From positions 1 through 61,868 of the forward strand of contig CAKPGC010000009.1 in NCBI GenBank assembly GCA_934154445.1: a stretch of DNA of 61,868 nt. The letters are read 5' to 3'. Below the pieces are notes generated by a model. It was not told the DNA's origin. It did no database searches and worked only from the letters and a program-made list of their open reading frames with translations. Shown here one piece after another: positions 33,949-42,783 of the stretch. Position numbers and translations under genes: made by a program. Positions within the stretch are counted from its first letter, which is position 1; the number at the start of each line of letters is the position of its first letter. The stretch is from an uncultured Clostridia bacterium (GTDB lineage Bacteria; Bacillota; Clostridia; TANB77; CAG-508).

Positions 33949-35157
33949 ATGGAAAATATAGAAAATATATTAAAAAAAGCAAGTGCTGGAAATGTTGAAA
34001 TTCCACCTAAAATAGAATACAGAATAAAATACACTTTAAATCACAAGAACAAAAAAAGATTGAAAAACTATTTAAAAAAGGCTATAACAGCATTTGCTTC
34101 TTTATTTATAGTATTTATTGGAAGCGTATCTGTATATGCTACAATTGGAGGAACAATTTCTGGCAAGCCAATAATTGAATGGTTAGGATCAAACTTTAAT
34201 ACAGAATATGAAAATTATAAAACAGAAGTAAGCGGAGAAAAAATTTCGTATGGGAAAACATCATTAGAATTATTATCTAAATTATATGATGATGGAATGA
34301 TTCTTCTTGAATTTGATGTAAAAGTAAGTCAAGAAGATATGGATAAATTTAAATTAGATGATGATGAGAATTTTAAAGGATTATATTTAACATTTAATGG
34401 GGCATCGAATAATTGGATTGTAACAATTGATAACAAGGAATATGGTATAAAAACCAGGTCAGCACAAACTTGTGAAAAAATATCAGATAATGAATATAAA
34501 ATTTACTTTATGTATTTTTTAACAGATAGAGAATTAAAAGACAAAACGAATTTTAATATAAATATACTTTATACTTATATTACTGGACTTGCACAAAAAA
34601 CAGGAGAAGACTTTGAATATGAAGTATTTTCACCTATATATGTAGATGGAAAAATGGATATAAACTTTTCTAAAACAGAACTTGAAGAAAATACAAATAC
34701 TTTTGTGCCAAATTGTGAACAATTTAAATACAAAAATATGACTAAAACTGTAGAAAGAATTGCTATAACTCCGATGCAGATTATTTTAAAAATATCAAGT
34801 AAAAGATCAAATTTAAGCTATGCAAATATCTCATCTACTACAGACAAGAATTATATTGGACTAATGAATTACAAAGCTTATGATCAGAATGGAAAAGAAT
34901 TAGGTATAAAAGATTATGAAATTACACAAAAAATTACCTATTCTAATGGAAAAAGTGAAGAATGGGGAATAGGAGACATAGGAACATATAAAAACTTTAA
35001 AGATGCAGAATTGGAATTAACAGAATATATGATAATTGAAAAGAAACAAAATGTAGATAATATAACAATTGTTCCAAGTGTAGAAAATCTTGATGAAAAT
35101 TGTGAAATAAAATATAAAGAATTGGACAAATGGATTATAAATTTAAAAGAAAACTAA
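33949..35157 (+). CDS. DUF4179 membrane protein, probable anti-sigma factor
   Basis: A 402-residue protein with a short cytoplasmic part (1-47), a single transmembrane helix (about 47-67) and a large extracytoplasmic DUF4179 domain starting VYATIGGTISGKPIIEWLG. The topology and the position right after an ECF sigma gene match RsiV-like and DUF4179 anti-sigma factors that hold the sigma at the membrane until an outside signal arrives. The cytoplasmic segment is short (KKASAGNVEIPPKIEYRI) for a zinc-containing anti-sigma domain and lacks Cys/His ligands, so the mechanism is inferred. Confidence 0.8.
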   Translation: MENIENILKKASAGNVEIPPKIEYRIKYTLNHKNKKRLKNYLKKAITAFASLFIVFIGSVSVYATIGGTISGKPIIEWLGSNFNTEYENYKTEVSGEKISYGKTSLELLSKLYDDGMILLEFDVKVSQEDMDKFKLDDDENFKGLYLTFNGASNNWIVTIDNKEYGIKTRSAQTCEKISDNEYKIYFMYFLTDRELKDKTNFNINILYTYITGLAQKTGEDFEYEVFSPIYVDGKMDINFSKTELEENTNTFVPNCEQFKYKNMTKTVERIAITPMQIILKISSKRSNLSYANISSTTDKNYIGLMNYKAYDQNGKELGIKDYEITQKITYSNGKSEEWGIGDIGTYKNFKDAELELTEYMIIEKKQNVDNITIVPSVENLDENCEIKYKELDKWIINLKEN

Positions 35158-35178
35158 TAATCAAATATTAAAAAGGTA

Positions 35179-35207
35179 TTGATTAAAAGCATAAAAAAGT
35201 GTAAAAT
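35179..35207 (+). promoter_or_regulatory. Promoter before the GT2 gene at 35267
   Basis: TTGATT at 35179-35184, a 17-base spacer and TAAAAT at 35202-35207. Closely similar to the promoter at 26840, including the flanking GTATTGATTAA. Confidence 0.65.
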
Positions 35208-35226
35208 ATTTTTAGAATAGAAAGTT

Positions 35227-35250
35227 GTCAAAAAGGATACCTTTTTTGAC
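35227..35250 (+). promoter_or_regulatory. Leader hairpin before the GT2 gene
   Basis: GTCAAAAAGG and CCTTTTTTGAC form a stem with a short ATA loop, 8 bases before the ribosome site of the gene at 35267 and about 20 bases past the -10. In the 5' leader, it could act as an attenuator or RNA stability element. Confidence 0.55.
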
Positions 35251-35266
35251 AGAAAAGAGATAAAAA

Positions 35267-36265
35267 ATGGAAGAAAAAGTAGATATTTTATTAACAACAT
35301 ATAATACTAAAATAGAATACTTGAAAATGCAAATAGATAGCATCTTAGGGCAAACATATAAAAATTTTACACTAATAATATCAGATGATTGTTCACCAAA
35401 TAAAGAAGTAGTAGAAGTCTTAAAAAAATATAGTAATCAAGATAATAGAATAGAATTATATTTACAAGAAAAAAATTTAGGATACACAAAAAATTTTGAG
35501 TTTGTATTAACAAAATCTACTGCAGATTATATTGCTTTTAGTGATCATGATGATATATGGTATCCAAATAAAATAGAAAAGAGTTTAAAAACATTAAAAG
35601 AAAAAGATGTAGATTTGGTTTATTGTGATGCCAAGCAGATAGATGAGAACGGAAACATTCTTCAAGAAAGTTATCTAAGATATAAAAATATGCCTATAAT
35701 TAATAAGAATTATCATAAAGACATTTTACCATTTTCAAGACATATTGCAATTGGATGTAGTCAGTTCTTTACAAAAAAAGTAAAAGAACTAATGTTACCA
35801 TTTACACAAAATACAATTGCACATGATTGGCATTCACTTTATATTGCAAATAGACTCAAAGGAATTTATTGTATAGAAAAACCTTTATTTGAATATAGAC
35901 TTCATGGGAACAATGCATTTGGAGGAAGAAACTTTAAACAAAATGTAAAACTATGGAAAGAAAAAGAAGGCAAAGGGTATAAATCATACTTAAAGTATAG
36001 ACACCATGCAATTACAGAAACATATTTAGCTGGTGTATTGATGTGCAAGGATTATAGTAACAAGTTGCAAAATAATAAATTGGAGAAAGAAGAAAATGAT
36101 GTAATAAGTTACTTTATGAATGCGCAAAAGCATAAAATAATTTATCTGCCAATCCATAAATATTTTAAATATTTATATTTTAAAGGTATTAAAAAAAGAG
36201 CAATAAAAGAAATCATGCTTTTACACTTTCCTTTAATAAGCTACTTTATTTTTTCTATAACGTAA
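35267..36265 (+). CDS. GT2 family glycosyltransferase (rhamnosyltransferase-like)
   Basis: A 332-residue inverting GT2 enzyme. The GT-A domain opens with VDILLTTYNTKIEYL, then ILGQTYKNFTLIISDDCSPN, and the metal-binding SDHDDIWYPNKIEKS near residue 92-106; a conserved HDWHSLYIA and EYRLHGNNAFGG follow. This is the pattern of putative rhamnosyltransferases in Firmicute wall polysaccharide clusters, and it is close to the gene at 43690. With the dTDP-rhamnose genes nearby, rhamnose donor use is likely but unproven. It has its own promoter and hairpin. Confidence 0.9.
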   Translation: MEEKVDILLTTYNTKIEYLKMQIDSILGQTYKNFTLIISDDCSPNKEVVEVLKKYSNQDNRIELYLQEKNLGYTKNFEFVLTKSTADYIAFSDHDDIWYPNKIEKSLKTLKEKDVDLVYCDAKQIDENGNILQESYLRYKNMPIINKNYHKDILPFSRHIAIGCSQFFTKKVKELMLPFTQNTIAHDWHSLYIANRLKGIYCIEKPLFEYRLHGNNAFGGRNFKQNVKLWKEKEGKGYKSYLKYRHHAITETYLAGVLMCKDYSNKLQNNKLEKEENDVISYFMNAQKHKIIYLPIHKYFKYLYFKGIKKRAIKEIMLLHFPLISYFIFSIT

Positions 36266-36339
36266 AATTTTAAAGTAAATGAAACTTTTTTTAATAAGAC
36301 TTGTTTATAATTATTGAATAATAATAGGGAGGATAACTA

Positions 36340-38742
36340 ATGAAAATTTTTAAAAATGAGATATTGTCAAAAATATGCTTAAGCCTAATGTTGATGAGTG
36401 CACTTATATTAGGATGTGTAGGAAAACAATATGGAGCTGAAGCAAAAGAACAAACAAACGTAAAAAAAATAGGTGTTATGTATAATACACACATACAAGA
36501 TGAAGGATGGGAAAATGACTTTTCTAAGAAAAATGGACAAATGTCAGGAACATCAGGAAAATCTTTAAGACTTGAAGCAATAAAAATCAAACTTGATAAT
36601 CCAGAAAATGTATCAATTAAATATCAAACCCACGTACAAGATATTGGGTGGCAGGACTGGAAAAAAGATGGAGAAATATCAGGAACATCAGGAAAATCTT
36701 TAAGGCTTGAAGGAATTAAAATAAAACTAGAAAACACAGAAAAATATAGTGTTATGTATAGAGTGCACGTACAAGACATAGGATGGCAAGATTGGAAATC
36801 TGATGGAGAATTGGCAGGAACTACAGGTTTAAGTTTAAGATTAGAAGCAATAGAAATTAAAATAGTAGACAAAATAGAAAAAGGAAAATTAAATGTTGAA
36901 ACAAAATTACAAAATACATATTATACAGATACAACAACAATTAATATTTCTGGATGGAAAATGGCTAATGTAAGTGACACAAAAATCAAAGCTACAATGG
37001 ACGGAAATGTAATTGAGAACATAAAATATATTCAAAGACAAGATGTTATAAACTCAGAACAAAATTATGGAACGATAAAAGAAAACCCAAATCCAGGTTT
37101 TAATTTTAGCATAGATTTAGAAAAACTTTCAGAAGCTGAACATACATTAAAAATAGATTTAATAACATCAAATGGAAAAATATTAGATACTTATAATAAG
37201 AAGATAAAAATAGATAGACAAATACATGTACAATATCAAGGACATGTTGAGGATATAGGTTGGCAAGATATAAAAATAGATGGAGGACTTTCAGGAACTG
37301 AAGGAAAATCTTTAAGAATTGAAGCACTTAAAATTAACACAATCAATTTACCTAAAGGAGTAACAATAAAATATCAGGCACATGTTCAAGATATAGGATG
37401 GCAAAATTGGAAAAATGAAGGTGAAATTGCTGGAACATCAGGAAGAGGTTTAAGAGTTGAGGCAATAAGAATTCAATTAAATGGAACAGAAGACTATTCT
37501 ATAATGTATAGAATGCATGTACAAGACATAGGATGGCAAGATTGGTGTTATGACGGAGAAACAGCTGGAACACAAGGAATGCTAAAGCGAACTGAAGCAA
37601 TAGAAATTAAAATAGTTCCAAAAATAAAAGAAACAAAAATTGAAATTTCATTAGAAAACCCTGCAAGTCAAATACCAGCGACAAACCAAAAAATTAGTGG
37701 ATGGATAATGGCAAATATTTCAAATGTTGATTTAAGAATTTTAGTAGATGACAAAGAAATTGAAACAACAAAATTAACAAGAACAGAAAGACAAGATATA
37801 ATAAATTCAAAAAAAGGATTTGGAAATGAAAGTATTTATAATAAAACACCAGGATTTGAACTTTATGTAGATTTTTCAAAATATAATTTAGGAACACATA
37901 ATATAACAGTACAAGCTGTTCAAAAAGATACAGTACTAAAAGAAATTAAAAAATCAATTACACTAAAAACAAACATATATCACAGCAAGGGTGCTTATGG
38001 AATATCAGGACTAAAAGTTGCAGGAGATAGTAGAGGATGCGATTTACCATATTACCAATATGGTAGTGGACCTAATGTATTTTATGCAACATTTGCAATA
38101 CATGGATTTGAAGACTTATGGTCAAAAGATGGACAAGAATTAGTAACAATTGCTAATAATTTTTATCAAAAGTTGCTAGAATCAAATGACTATAGTATAG
38201 CCGATAAATGGACAATATATATTTTCCCAGGTGTAAATCAGGATGGATTAAAATATGGATATACACATAATGGACCAGGTAGAACAACATTATTTAGCGA
38301 AGTTCCTTCACGCAAAGGAATTGATATGAATAGATGTTGGCAGGTTGGAAACACATACCAAAAATATACTGATTCAAGAAACTATAATGGAACGACAGGA
38401 TTTCAAGCTTATGAAGCAAGATATTTAAGAGATTTTCTAATAAGTCGTAAATCAAAAAATGGAAAAACAGTCTTGGTTGATCTACATGGTTGGACACAAC
38501 AATTAATAGGAGATAGTGAAATATGTTCATATTATAGAAATCAATTTCCAGAAAATGATGGTTCTGCAATTGGAAGATATGGAACAGGATATCTAGTAAA
38601 TTGGGCAAGAAGCACTTTAGGAGCAAGATCAGCATTAATTGAATTACCAAATGAAGGAGTCAACGGACATCAATCAGTCATAAACAAAAACTTCTCAGGC
38701 AGATATATACAAGCAACATTAGATATGTTAAAAAATATATAA
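36340..38742 (+). CDS. Secreted ChW-repeat protein with M14 zinc carboxypeptidase domain
   Basis: An 800-residue exported protein. The signal peptide (1-about 30) ends in LILGC, a possible lipobox with C26. Six ChW repeats (hydrophobic repeats with conserved Trp, e.g. HVQDIGWQDW...SGTSGKSLRLE) lie in two triplets at about 45-180 and 292-430; each triplet is followed by a beta-sandwich-like spacer starting ISGWKMANVS or ISGWIMANIS. The C-terminal 250 residues form an M14 metallopeptidase: zinc ligands H588 and E591 in HGFE, H716 in DLHGW, catalytic E768 in LIELPNEG. It probably trims peptide stems of the wall. The ATG follows AGGGAGG. Confidence 0.9.
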   Translation: MKIFKNEILSKICLSLMLMSALILGCVGKQYGAEAKEQTNVKKIGVMYNTHIQDEGWENDFSKKNGQMSGTSGKSLRLEAIKIKLDNPENVSIKYQTHVQDIGWQDWKKDGEISGTSGKSLRLEGIKIKLENTEKYSVMYRVHVQDIGWQDWKSDGELAGTTGLSLRLEAIEIKIVDKIEKGKLNVETKLQNTYYTDTTTINISGWKMANVSDTKIKATMDGNVIENIKYIQRQDVINSEQNYGTIKENPNPGFNFSIDLEKLSEAEHTLKIDLITSNGKILDTYNKKIKIDRQIHVQYQGHVEDIGWQDIKIDGGLSGTEGKSLRIEALKINTINLPKGVTIKYQAHVQDIGWQNWKNEGEIAGTSGRGLRVEAIRIQLNGTEDYSIMYRMHVQDIGWQDWCYDGETAGTQGMLKRTEAIEIKIVPKIKETKIEISLENPASQIPATNQKISGWIMANISNVDLRILVDDKEIETTKLTRTERQDIINSKKGFGNESIYNKTPGFELYVDFSKYNLGTHNITVQAVQKDTVLKEIKKSITLKTNIYHSKGAYGISGLKVAGDSRGCDLPYYQYGSGPNVFYATFAIHGFEDLWSKDGQELVTIANNFYQKLLESNDYSIADKWTIYIFPGVNQDGLKYGYTHNGPGRTTLFSEVPSRKGIDMNRCWQVGNTYQKYTDSRNYNGTTGFQAYEARYLRDFLISRKSKNGKTVLVDLHGWTQQLIGDSEICSYYRNQFPENDGSAIGRYGTGYLVNWARSTLGARSALIELPNEGVNGHQSVINKNFSGRYIQATLDMLKNI

Positions 38743-38785
38743 ATTAAAAAAGAGCTTTATATTGCAAGGAAGGAATGATATATAT

Positions 38786-39535
38786 ATGACAAAAAATAAA
38801 AAAATAGCAATATTTGTAATTTCAATATTATTAATAATATTAATAATAACTATATTGTTTTTGCAATATAACAAAAATAAAAACAAAGATAATGAAATAA
38901 AAAACGAGATATTTGAAGAAATAGACAAGAATCAGGTATCGTATCAAGAAAATGTTACAATAGATGAGTTGAAAAATGAAATAGGGGCAACAGGAAATAC
39001 AGATATTTATGAAATTCAACAAGAATATGATGGAAGAAATATTATAACGGTAAAAGCCAACATGAAGTATAAAGTAGCATTTGCAGGTATGATAAAAAAA
39101 ACAGCACCTAAAACAGAAGAACTAGATGAAATATTAAACAAAAATCATCCAAAAGAAAATGGTATTTGGGTTGAGGAACAAAGTAGAAATAAAATATTAG
39201 AAATTTTTAATAATGATATGGTTAAATCTAAATATATAATTGATAATGAAGGATATTTGAAAATTGAAGAAAAGAATAATCAAAACAATATTGATAAAAA
39301 GATAGAGAAAATTATTAATGGGAATAAACAATATATCTTAGATTTGTCAAGTGTTTGCTATATAGTAGATGAAATTACTGGAGAGATATTAGATTATAAT
39401 TTTGAAAATATGGATAAATATCAGATTTATGAATATTTTGAAGATGAGAATAAAATGATTATTTTTATTACTCAAAATAAATATAATTTATTGAGCAATA
39501 CAGAAATATTTGAAAGTCTTATAAATGCATTTTAA
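38786..39535 (+). CDS. Membrane-anchored extracytoplasmic protein, unknown
   Basis: A 249-residue protein with an N-terminal membrane anchor (about 4-26) followed by a Lys/Glu/Asn-rich exported domain. I recognise no family; the second half alternates beta and helix (KQYILDLSSVCYIVDEITGE). The start at 38786 is chosen because the preceding codons overlap the AAGGAAGGA site. It lies just behind the M14 peptidase and ahead of a strong terminator, so it may share its transcript and act at the same surface. Confidence 0.65.
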   Translation: MTKNKKIAIFVISILLIILIITILFLQYNKNKNKDNEIKNEIFEEIDKNQVSYQENVTIDELKNEIGATGNTDIYEIQQEYDGRNIITVKANMKYKVAFAGMIKKTAPKTEELDEILNKNHPKENGIWVEEQSRNKILEIFNNDMVKSKYIIDNEGYLKIEEKNNQNNIDKKIEKIINGNKQYILDLSSVCYIVDEITGEILDYNFENMDKYQIYEYFEDENKMIIFITQNKYNLLSNTEIFESLINAF

Positions 39536-39542
39536 AAATAAA

Positions 39543-39582
39543 AATGAAAGAGTATTAAAAATGTACTCTTTCATTTTTTTGT
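39543..39582. terminator. Bidirectional terminator
   Basis: AATGAAAGAGTA (39543-39554) and TACTCTTTCATT (39564-39575), then TTTTT. It separates the plus-strand gene at 38786 from the convergent Cys-rich gene. Confidence 0.9.
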
Positions 39583-39584
39583 AT

Positions 39585-40553
39585 TTAATTTATTAAGTAC
39601 TCTTTTGTGAAATAATATATTAATAAAGGAGCATTACTATGTTCTAATAATTTACTTATAATCTCTTCGCGTTTTTTAAAATAATTATATTTAATAATAA
39701 GAAGTTGTTTTTTATTAAAAAAGCAATCTAGTAATAATATATTATTTACATTAAAACTTATATTTTTACGATTTAAATATTCACATGTAAAAAGTTTACA
39801 TGAAATACATTTTGTATTACAGGTTTTGCAATCAAGATGATTACATACATGTATATTTTTTATAAATGTTGGATCCCAAAATTTGGAATATTCAAAAGAA
39901 TAACAACAACCCATTGTTGAATGAGACGAATATCCATTTCTATTTGCTATACAAGAATTATTTTTAAAATCGCAAAAGTTATTTTCAGAAAATTCACAGT
40001 CAAGATATTCGCATACTTTATCATAAATATATTCATATTTTTCAACAATATTATCTTTAGAAATAATTTCGAATGAAGATAAAATGTCAGAAACATATTT
40101 AGAAGAAGTATCGTCTTTAATCACAACGAAATTTATGCCATTATTTGAAAATGTTTTGTTGATTTTAATATTAGAGACTTTTAATAAATCTTTTAGTATA
40201 ATAAGGTTATTTATTACTTTTTTCATATATTTATAATTATTGCTTAATCTTATTATTACCAAAATGTTATTTTTTATATATGAAAAAATCTCTTTATTGA
40301 TTTTTGAATGGCTAAGCAATCTATTATTTCTTTTAATATTAGGCTTTTTAGAAGTTATTAAAATTAAATTATTAAAATTTTTATTTAAAAACATATCATA
40401 CACAGGATCATTTACATTAAAATCATCAACAAAATACAATACAGATGTATTAGTATTAACAATATTCTTAATTAATTTAATATTTGAATCATTAAATATT
40501 ATATAATTATTTTTCTTATCATAAAACTCGTTTAAAATCTTTAAATTTTTCAA
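39585..40553 (-). CDS. Cys-rich protein of unknown function
   Basis: A 322-residue soluble protein. The first 150 residues are Lys/Asn/Ile-rich alpha/beta (VLYFVDDFN, VNDPVYDMFL). From about 180 to 290 there are 13 cysteines: CEYLDC, NNFCDF, NSCIAN, GCCYSFEYS, CNHLDCKTC, NTKCISCKLFTC and LLLDC. That density in a cytoplasmic-looking protein without a signal peptide suggests a metal or iron-sulfur cluster. I cannot name a family; there is no CxxxCxxC radical SAM motif. Translation starts at TTG 40553, with AAGGTGAT five bases upstream. It is the only minus-strand gene within the polysaccharide locus. Confidence 0.72.
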   Translation of the reverse strand: MKNLKILNEFYDKKNNYIIFNDSNIKLIKNIVNTNTSVLYFVDDFNVNDPVYDMFLNKNFNNLILITSKKPNIKRNNRLLSHSKINKEIFSYIKNNILVIIRLSNNYKYMKKVINNLIILKDLLKVSNIKINKTFSNNGINFVVIKDDTSSKYVSDILSSFEIISKDNIVEKYEYIYDKVCEYLDCEFSENNFCDFKNNSCIANRNGYSSHSTMGCCYSFEYSKFWDPTFIKNIHVCNHLDCKTCNTKCISCKLFTCEYLNRKNISFNVNNILLLDCFFNKKQLLIIKYNYFKKREEIISKLLEHSNAPLLIYYFTKEYLIN

Positions 40554-40619
40554 ATTATCACCTTAAAGACAATATAACAAAATAACCAAATAAATTCAAT
40601 ATGTATACACCTTTTTTTC

Positions 40620-40648
40620 TTGACAAAAAGCCATATTATATATAAAAT
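40620..40648 (+). promoter_or_regulatory. Strong promoter of the polysaccharide export operon
   Basis: A perfect TTGACA at 40620-40625, a 17-base spacer and TAAAAT at 40643-40648, about 35 bases before the wzm ATG. It probably drives the following run of export and glycosyltransferase genes. Confidence 0.78.
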
Positions 40649-40684
40649 ATAAAGAGAATTTTCATGAAAATATAGGAGAAAAAA

Positions 40685-41476
40685 ATGGAATTTATAAAAT
40701 CAATAATAAAAAATAAAAAACTAATATGGCAACTAGGAAAAAATGACTTTAAAAATAGATTTGCAAGCACAAGTTTAGGAGCAATATGGGGCTTTTTGCA
40801 ACCATTTGTATTTATGATAACTTATGCGATAGTATTTCAATTTATATTAAGAACAGGAAGTGCAGGAGATTACCCTTATGCTGTATGGTTTTTTCCGGGA
40901 ATGGCACTATGGCAATGGATTAATGACAGTGTAATGTCAGCAAGTAATTCAATAAGAACATACAGCTATCTAGTAAAAAAAGTAGTATTTCCAGTAGATA
41001 TAATACCTACAATATCAATAGTTGCATCAAGCTTTGTAGGATTATTCTTAATTGTAATAGCAGTAGTATTATGCTTAGTATATAGATTTATACCAAATAT
41101 ATTATTATTAATATATGTAATATTTGCAACATATTGTTTTATATTAGCACTTACAAGATTAACATCTGCAATAACCACAGTTGTGCCGGACTTTTCAAAT
41201 TTACTTGGAATATTAATGCAACTATTTTTCTGGTTTACACCTGTTATATGGGATTTATCAATGCTGGCTGAACACCCAGTAATATTAAAAATAATGCAAT
41301 GTACACCATTTACATATTTAGTTACAGCATTTAGAGAAGTTTTTATAGATAAAAGTATAGTTTTTGCAGATAATGGACTATATACAATAGCTTTCTGGAC
41401 AATAACAATAATTTTGTTTATATGGGGAAATTCAGTATTTAAGAGAACTAAGAAGGACTTTGCGGATGTTTTATAA
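40685..41476 (+). CDS. wzm: Polysaccharide ABC transporter permease (Wzm/TagG type)
   Basis: A 263-residue ABC-2 permease with six membrane helices. The N-terminal amphipathic block WQLGKNDFKNRFASTSLGAIW and WFTPVIWD are marks of O-antigen, teichoic acid or rhamnan exporters. It forms the channel that moves lipid-linked polymer out of the cytoplasm, paired with the ATPase encoded 15 bases downstream. Start has TAGGAG. Because the ATPase has a Wzt-like tail, I use the Wzm name over TagG. Confidence 0.93.
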   Translation: MEFIKSIIKNKKLIWQLGKNDFKNRFASTSLGAIWGFLQPFVFMITYAIVFQFILRTGSAGDYPYAVWFFPGMALWQWINDSVMSASNSIRTYSYLVKKVVFPVDIIPTISIVASSFVGLFLIVIAVVLCLVYRFIPNILLLIYVIFATYCFILALTRLTSAITTVVPDFSNLLGILMQLFFWFTPVIWDLSMLAEHPVILKIMQCTPFTYLVTAFREVFIDKSIVFADNGLYTIAFWTITIILFIWGNSVFKRTKKDFADVL

Positions 41477-41491
41477 AAAGGAGAAAAATAA

Positions 41492-42781
41492 ATGAGTGAA
41501 AAAGAACAAAACAATATTGTTATAGAAATAAATGATTTAGTTAAAAAATATAAAATGTACAATAGAAAACAAGACAGGCTTATAGAAACAATATTTCCAA
41601 AACTTAATAAACACACAGATTTTACAGCTATAAATCATTTGAATTTAGAAATAAAAAAAGGCGAAGTCGTAGGGCTTTTAGGAAAAAATGGAGCCGGTAA
41701 ATCTACATTATTGAAAATTGTTACAGGTGTAGTTATACCAACATCAGGAGAACTAAAAATAAAAGGTAAAATAAGTTCATTATTAGAGCTTGGAGCAGCC
41801 TTTAATATGGATTTAACAGGAGAAGAAAACATTTATCAACATGGACAAGTTATGGGACTTACAAATCAAGAAATTGAAGCTACAAAACAAGATATAATAG
41901 ATTTTGCCGATATTGGAGAACACTTATATCAACCAGTAAAAACATATTCTTCAGGTATGTTTGCAAGACTTGCATTTGCATGTGCAATAAATGTAGATCC
42001 AGATATATTAATAGTTGATGAAGTTCTTTCTGTAGGTGATATGGCATTCCAATTAAAATGTTTTAAAAAATTCGAAGAATTCAAAGCTAAAGGAAAGACG
42101 ATTCTTTTTGTAACACACAATGTAGGAGATGTTTTGAGGAATTGTACAAGAACCATAATTCTTGAAAATGGAACTAAAACATTCGATGGAGATGTAAAAG
42201 AAGGAGTAGAGTTATACAAGAAAATAATAACAGGAAACTCCCCAAAAGAAAAACAACAAGAAGAAAGTCAAAATAAAAAAGAAATAAAAAAAGATGAGAA
42301 TACTTGGAAATCACATTTTAATGAAAATCCAAATTTAATTGAATATGGAAATATGGACGCAGAAGTAATAGATTATGGAATTTTTGACAAGGATGATAAA
42401 TACCTAACAGTTATAAATAACGAAAAAGAAGTAGTATTAAAATCAAAAATAAAATTTAATAAAAATGTAGACAATCCTATATTTACTATGACAGTTAAGA
42501 ACTTTAACGGAATAGAAGTTGCTGGAACTAATACAATGATAGAAAAAATTTATCCAGGTCAATTTAAAAAAGGTGATGTCGTAGAAGTAAAATTTATACA
42601 AAAACTTCCTTTGGCACCTAATAAATATACACTTTCATTCAGTTGTACACATATAAATGCGAAAGGTGAATTAGAGGTCTTAAATAGAAAGTATGAAGCT
42701 TTACTAATAGAAATTATGGCTAATAAAAATTGTGTAGGAATTGTAAATTTGGATACTAAGATTGAAATTAAGAGGGTTTAA
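41492..42781 (+). CDS. wzt: Polysaccharide ABC transporter ATPase with C-terminal cargo domain (Wzt type)
   Basis: A 429-residue ATPase. The nucleotide-binding domain fills about 1-250: Walker A GKNGAGKST with K70, signature YSSGMFARLA near 150, Walker B LIVDE with D176-E177. A charged linker (EKQQEESQNKKEIKK) leads to a beta-sandwich C-terminal domain at about 285-429 (FNKNVDNPIFTMTVKN, APNKYTLSFSC), as in Wzt, where this domain reads the modified non-reducing end of the polymer. That matches the WbdD-like protein encoded three genes later. Confidence 0.93.
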   Translation: MSEKEQNNIVIEINDLVKKYKMYNRKQDRLIETIFPKLNKHTDFTAINHLNLEIKKGEVVGLLGKNGAGKSTLLKIVTGVVIPTSGELKIKGKISSLLELGAAFNMDLTGEENIYQHGQVMGLTNQEIEATKQDIIDFADIGEHLYQPVKTYSSGMFARLAFACAINVDPDILIVDEVLSVGDMAFQLKCFKKFEEFKAKGKTILFVTHNVGDVLRNCTRTIILENGTKTFDGDVKEGVELYKKIITGNSPKEKQQEESQNKKEIKKDENTWKSHFNENPNLIEYGNMDAEVIDYGIFDKDDKYLTVINNEKEVVLKSKIKFNKNVDNPIFTMTVKNFNGIEVAGTNTMIEKIYPGQFKKGDVVEVKFIQKLPLAPNKYTLSFSCTHINAKGELEVLNRKYEALLIEIMANKNCVGIVNLDTKIEIKRV

Positions 42782-42783
42782 AA

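Noticed and set aside
36460..37640. Direct DNA repeats that look at first like a tandem array or CRISPR
   Set aside because: They are codon-level copies of ChW protein repeats, about 135 bases apart and diverged, not identical repeats with spacers.
39585..40553. Cys-rich protein considered as a radical SAM enzyme
   Set aside because: No CxxxCxxC motif and no SAM-binding pattern are visible.
40966..41616. A 216-codon open frame on the minus strand across wzm
   Set aside because: It lies antisense to a well-supported permease gene, has low-complexity hydrophobic composition and no ribosome site; it is a by-product of AT-rich codon use.
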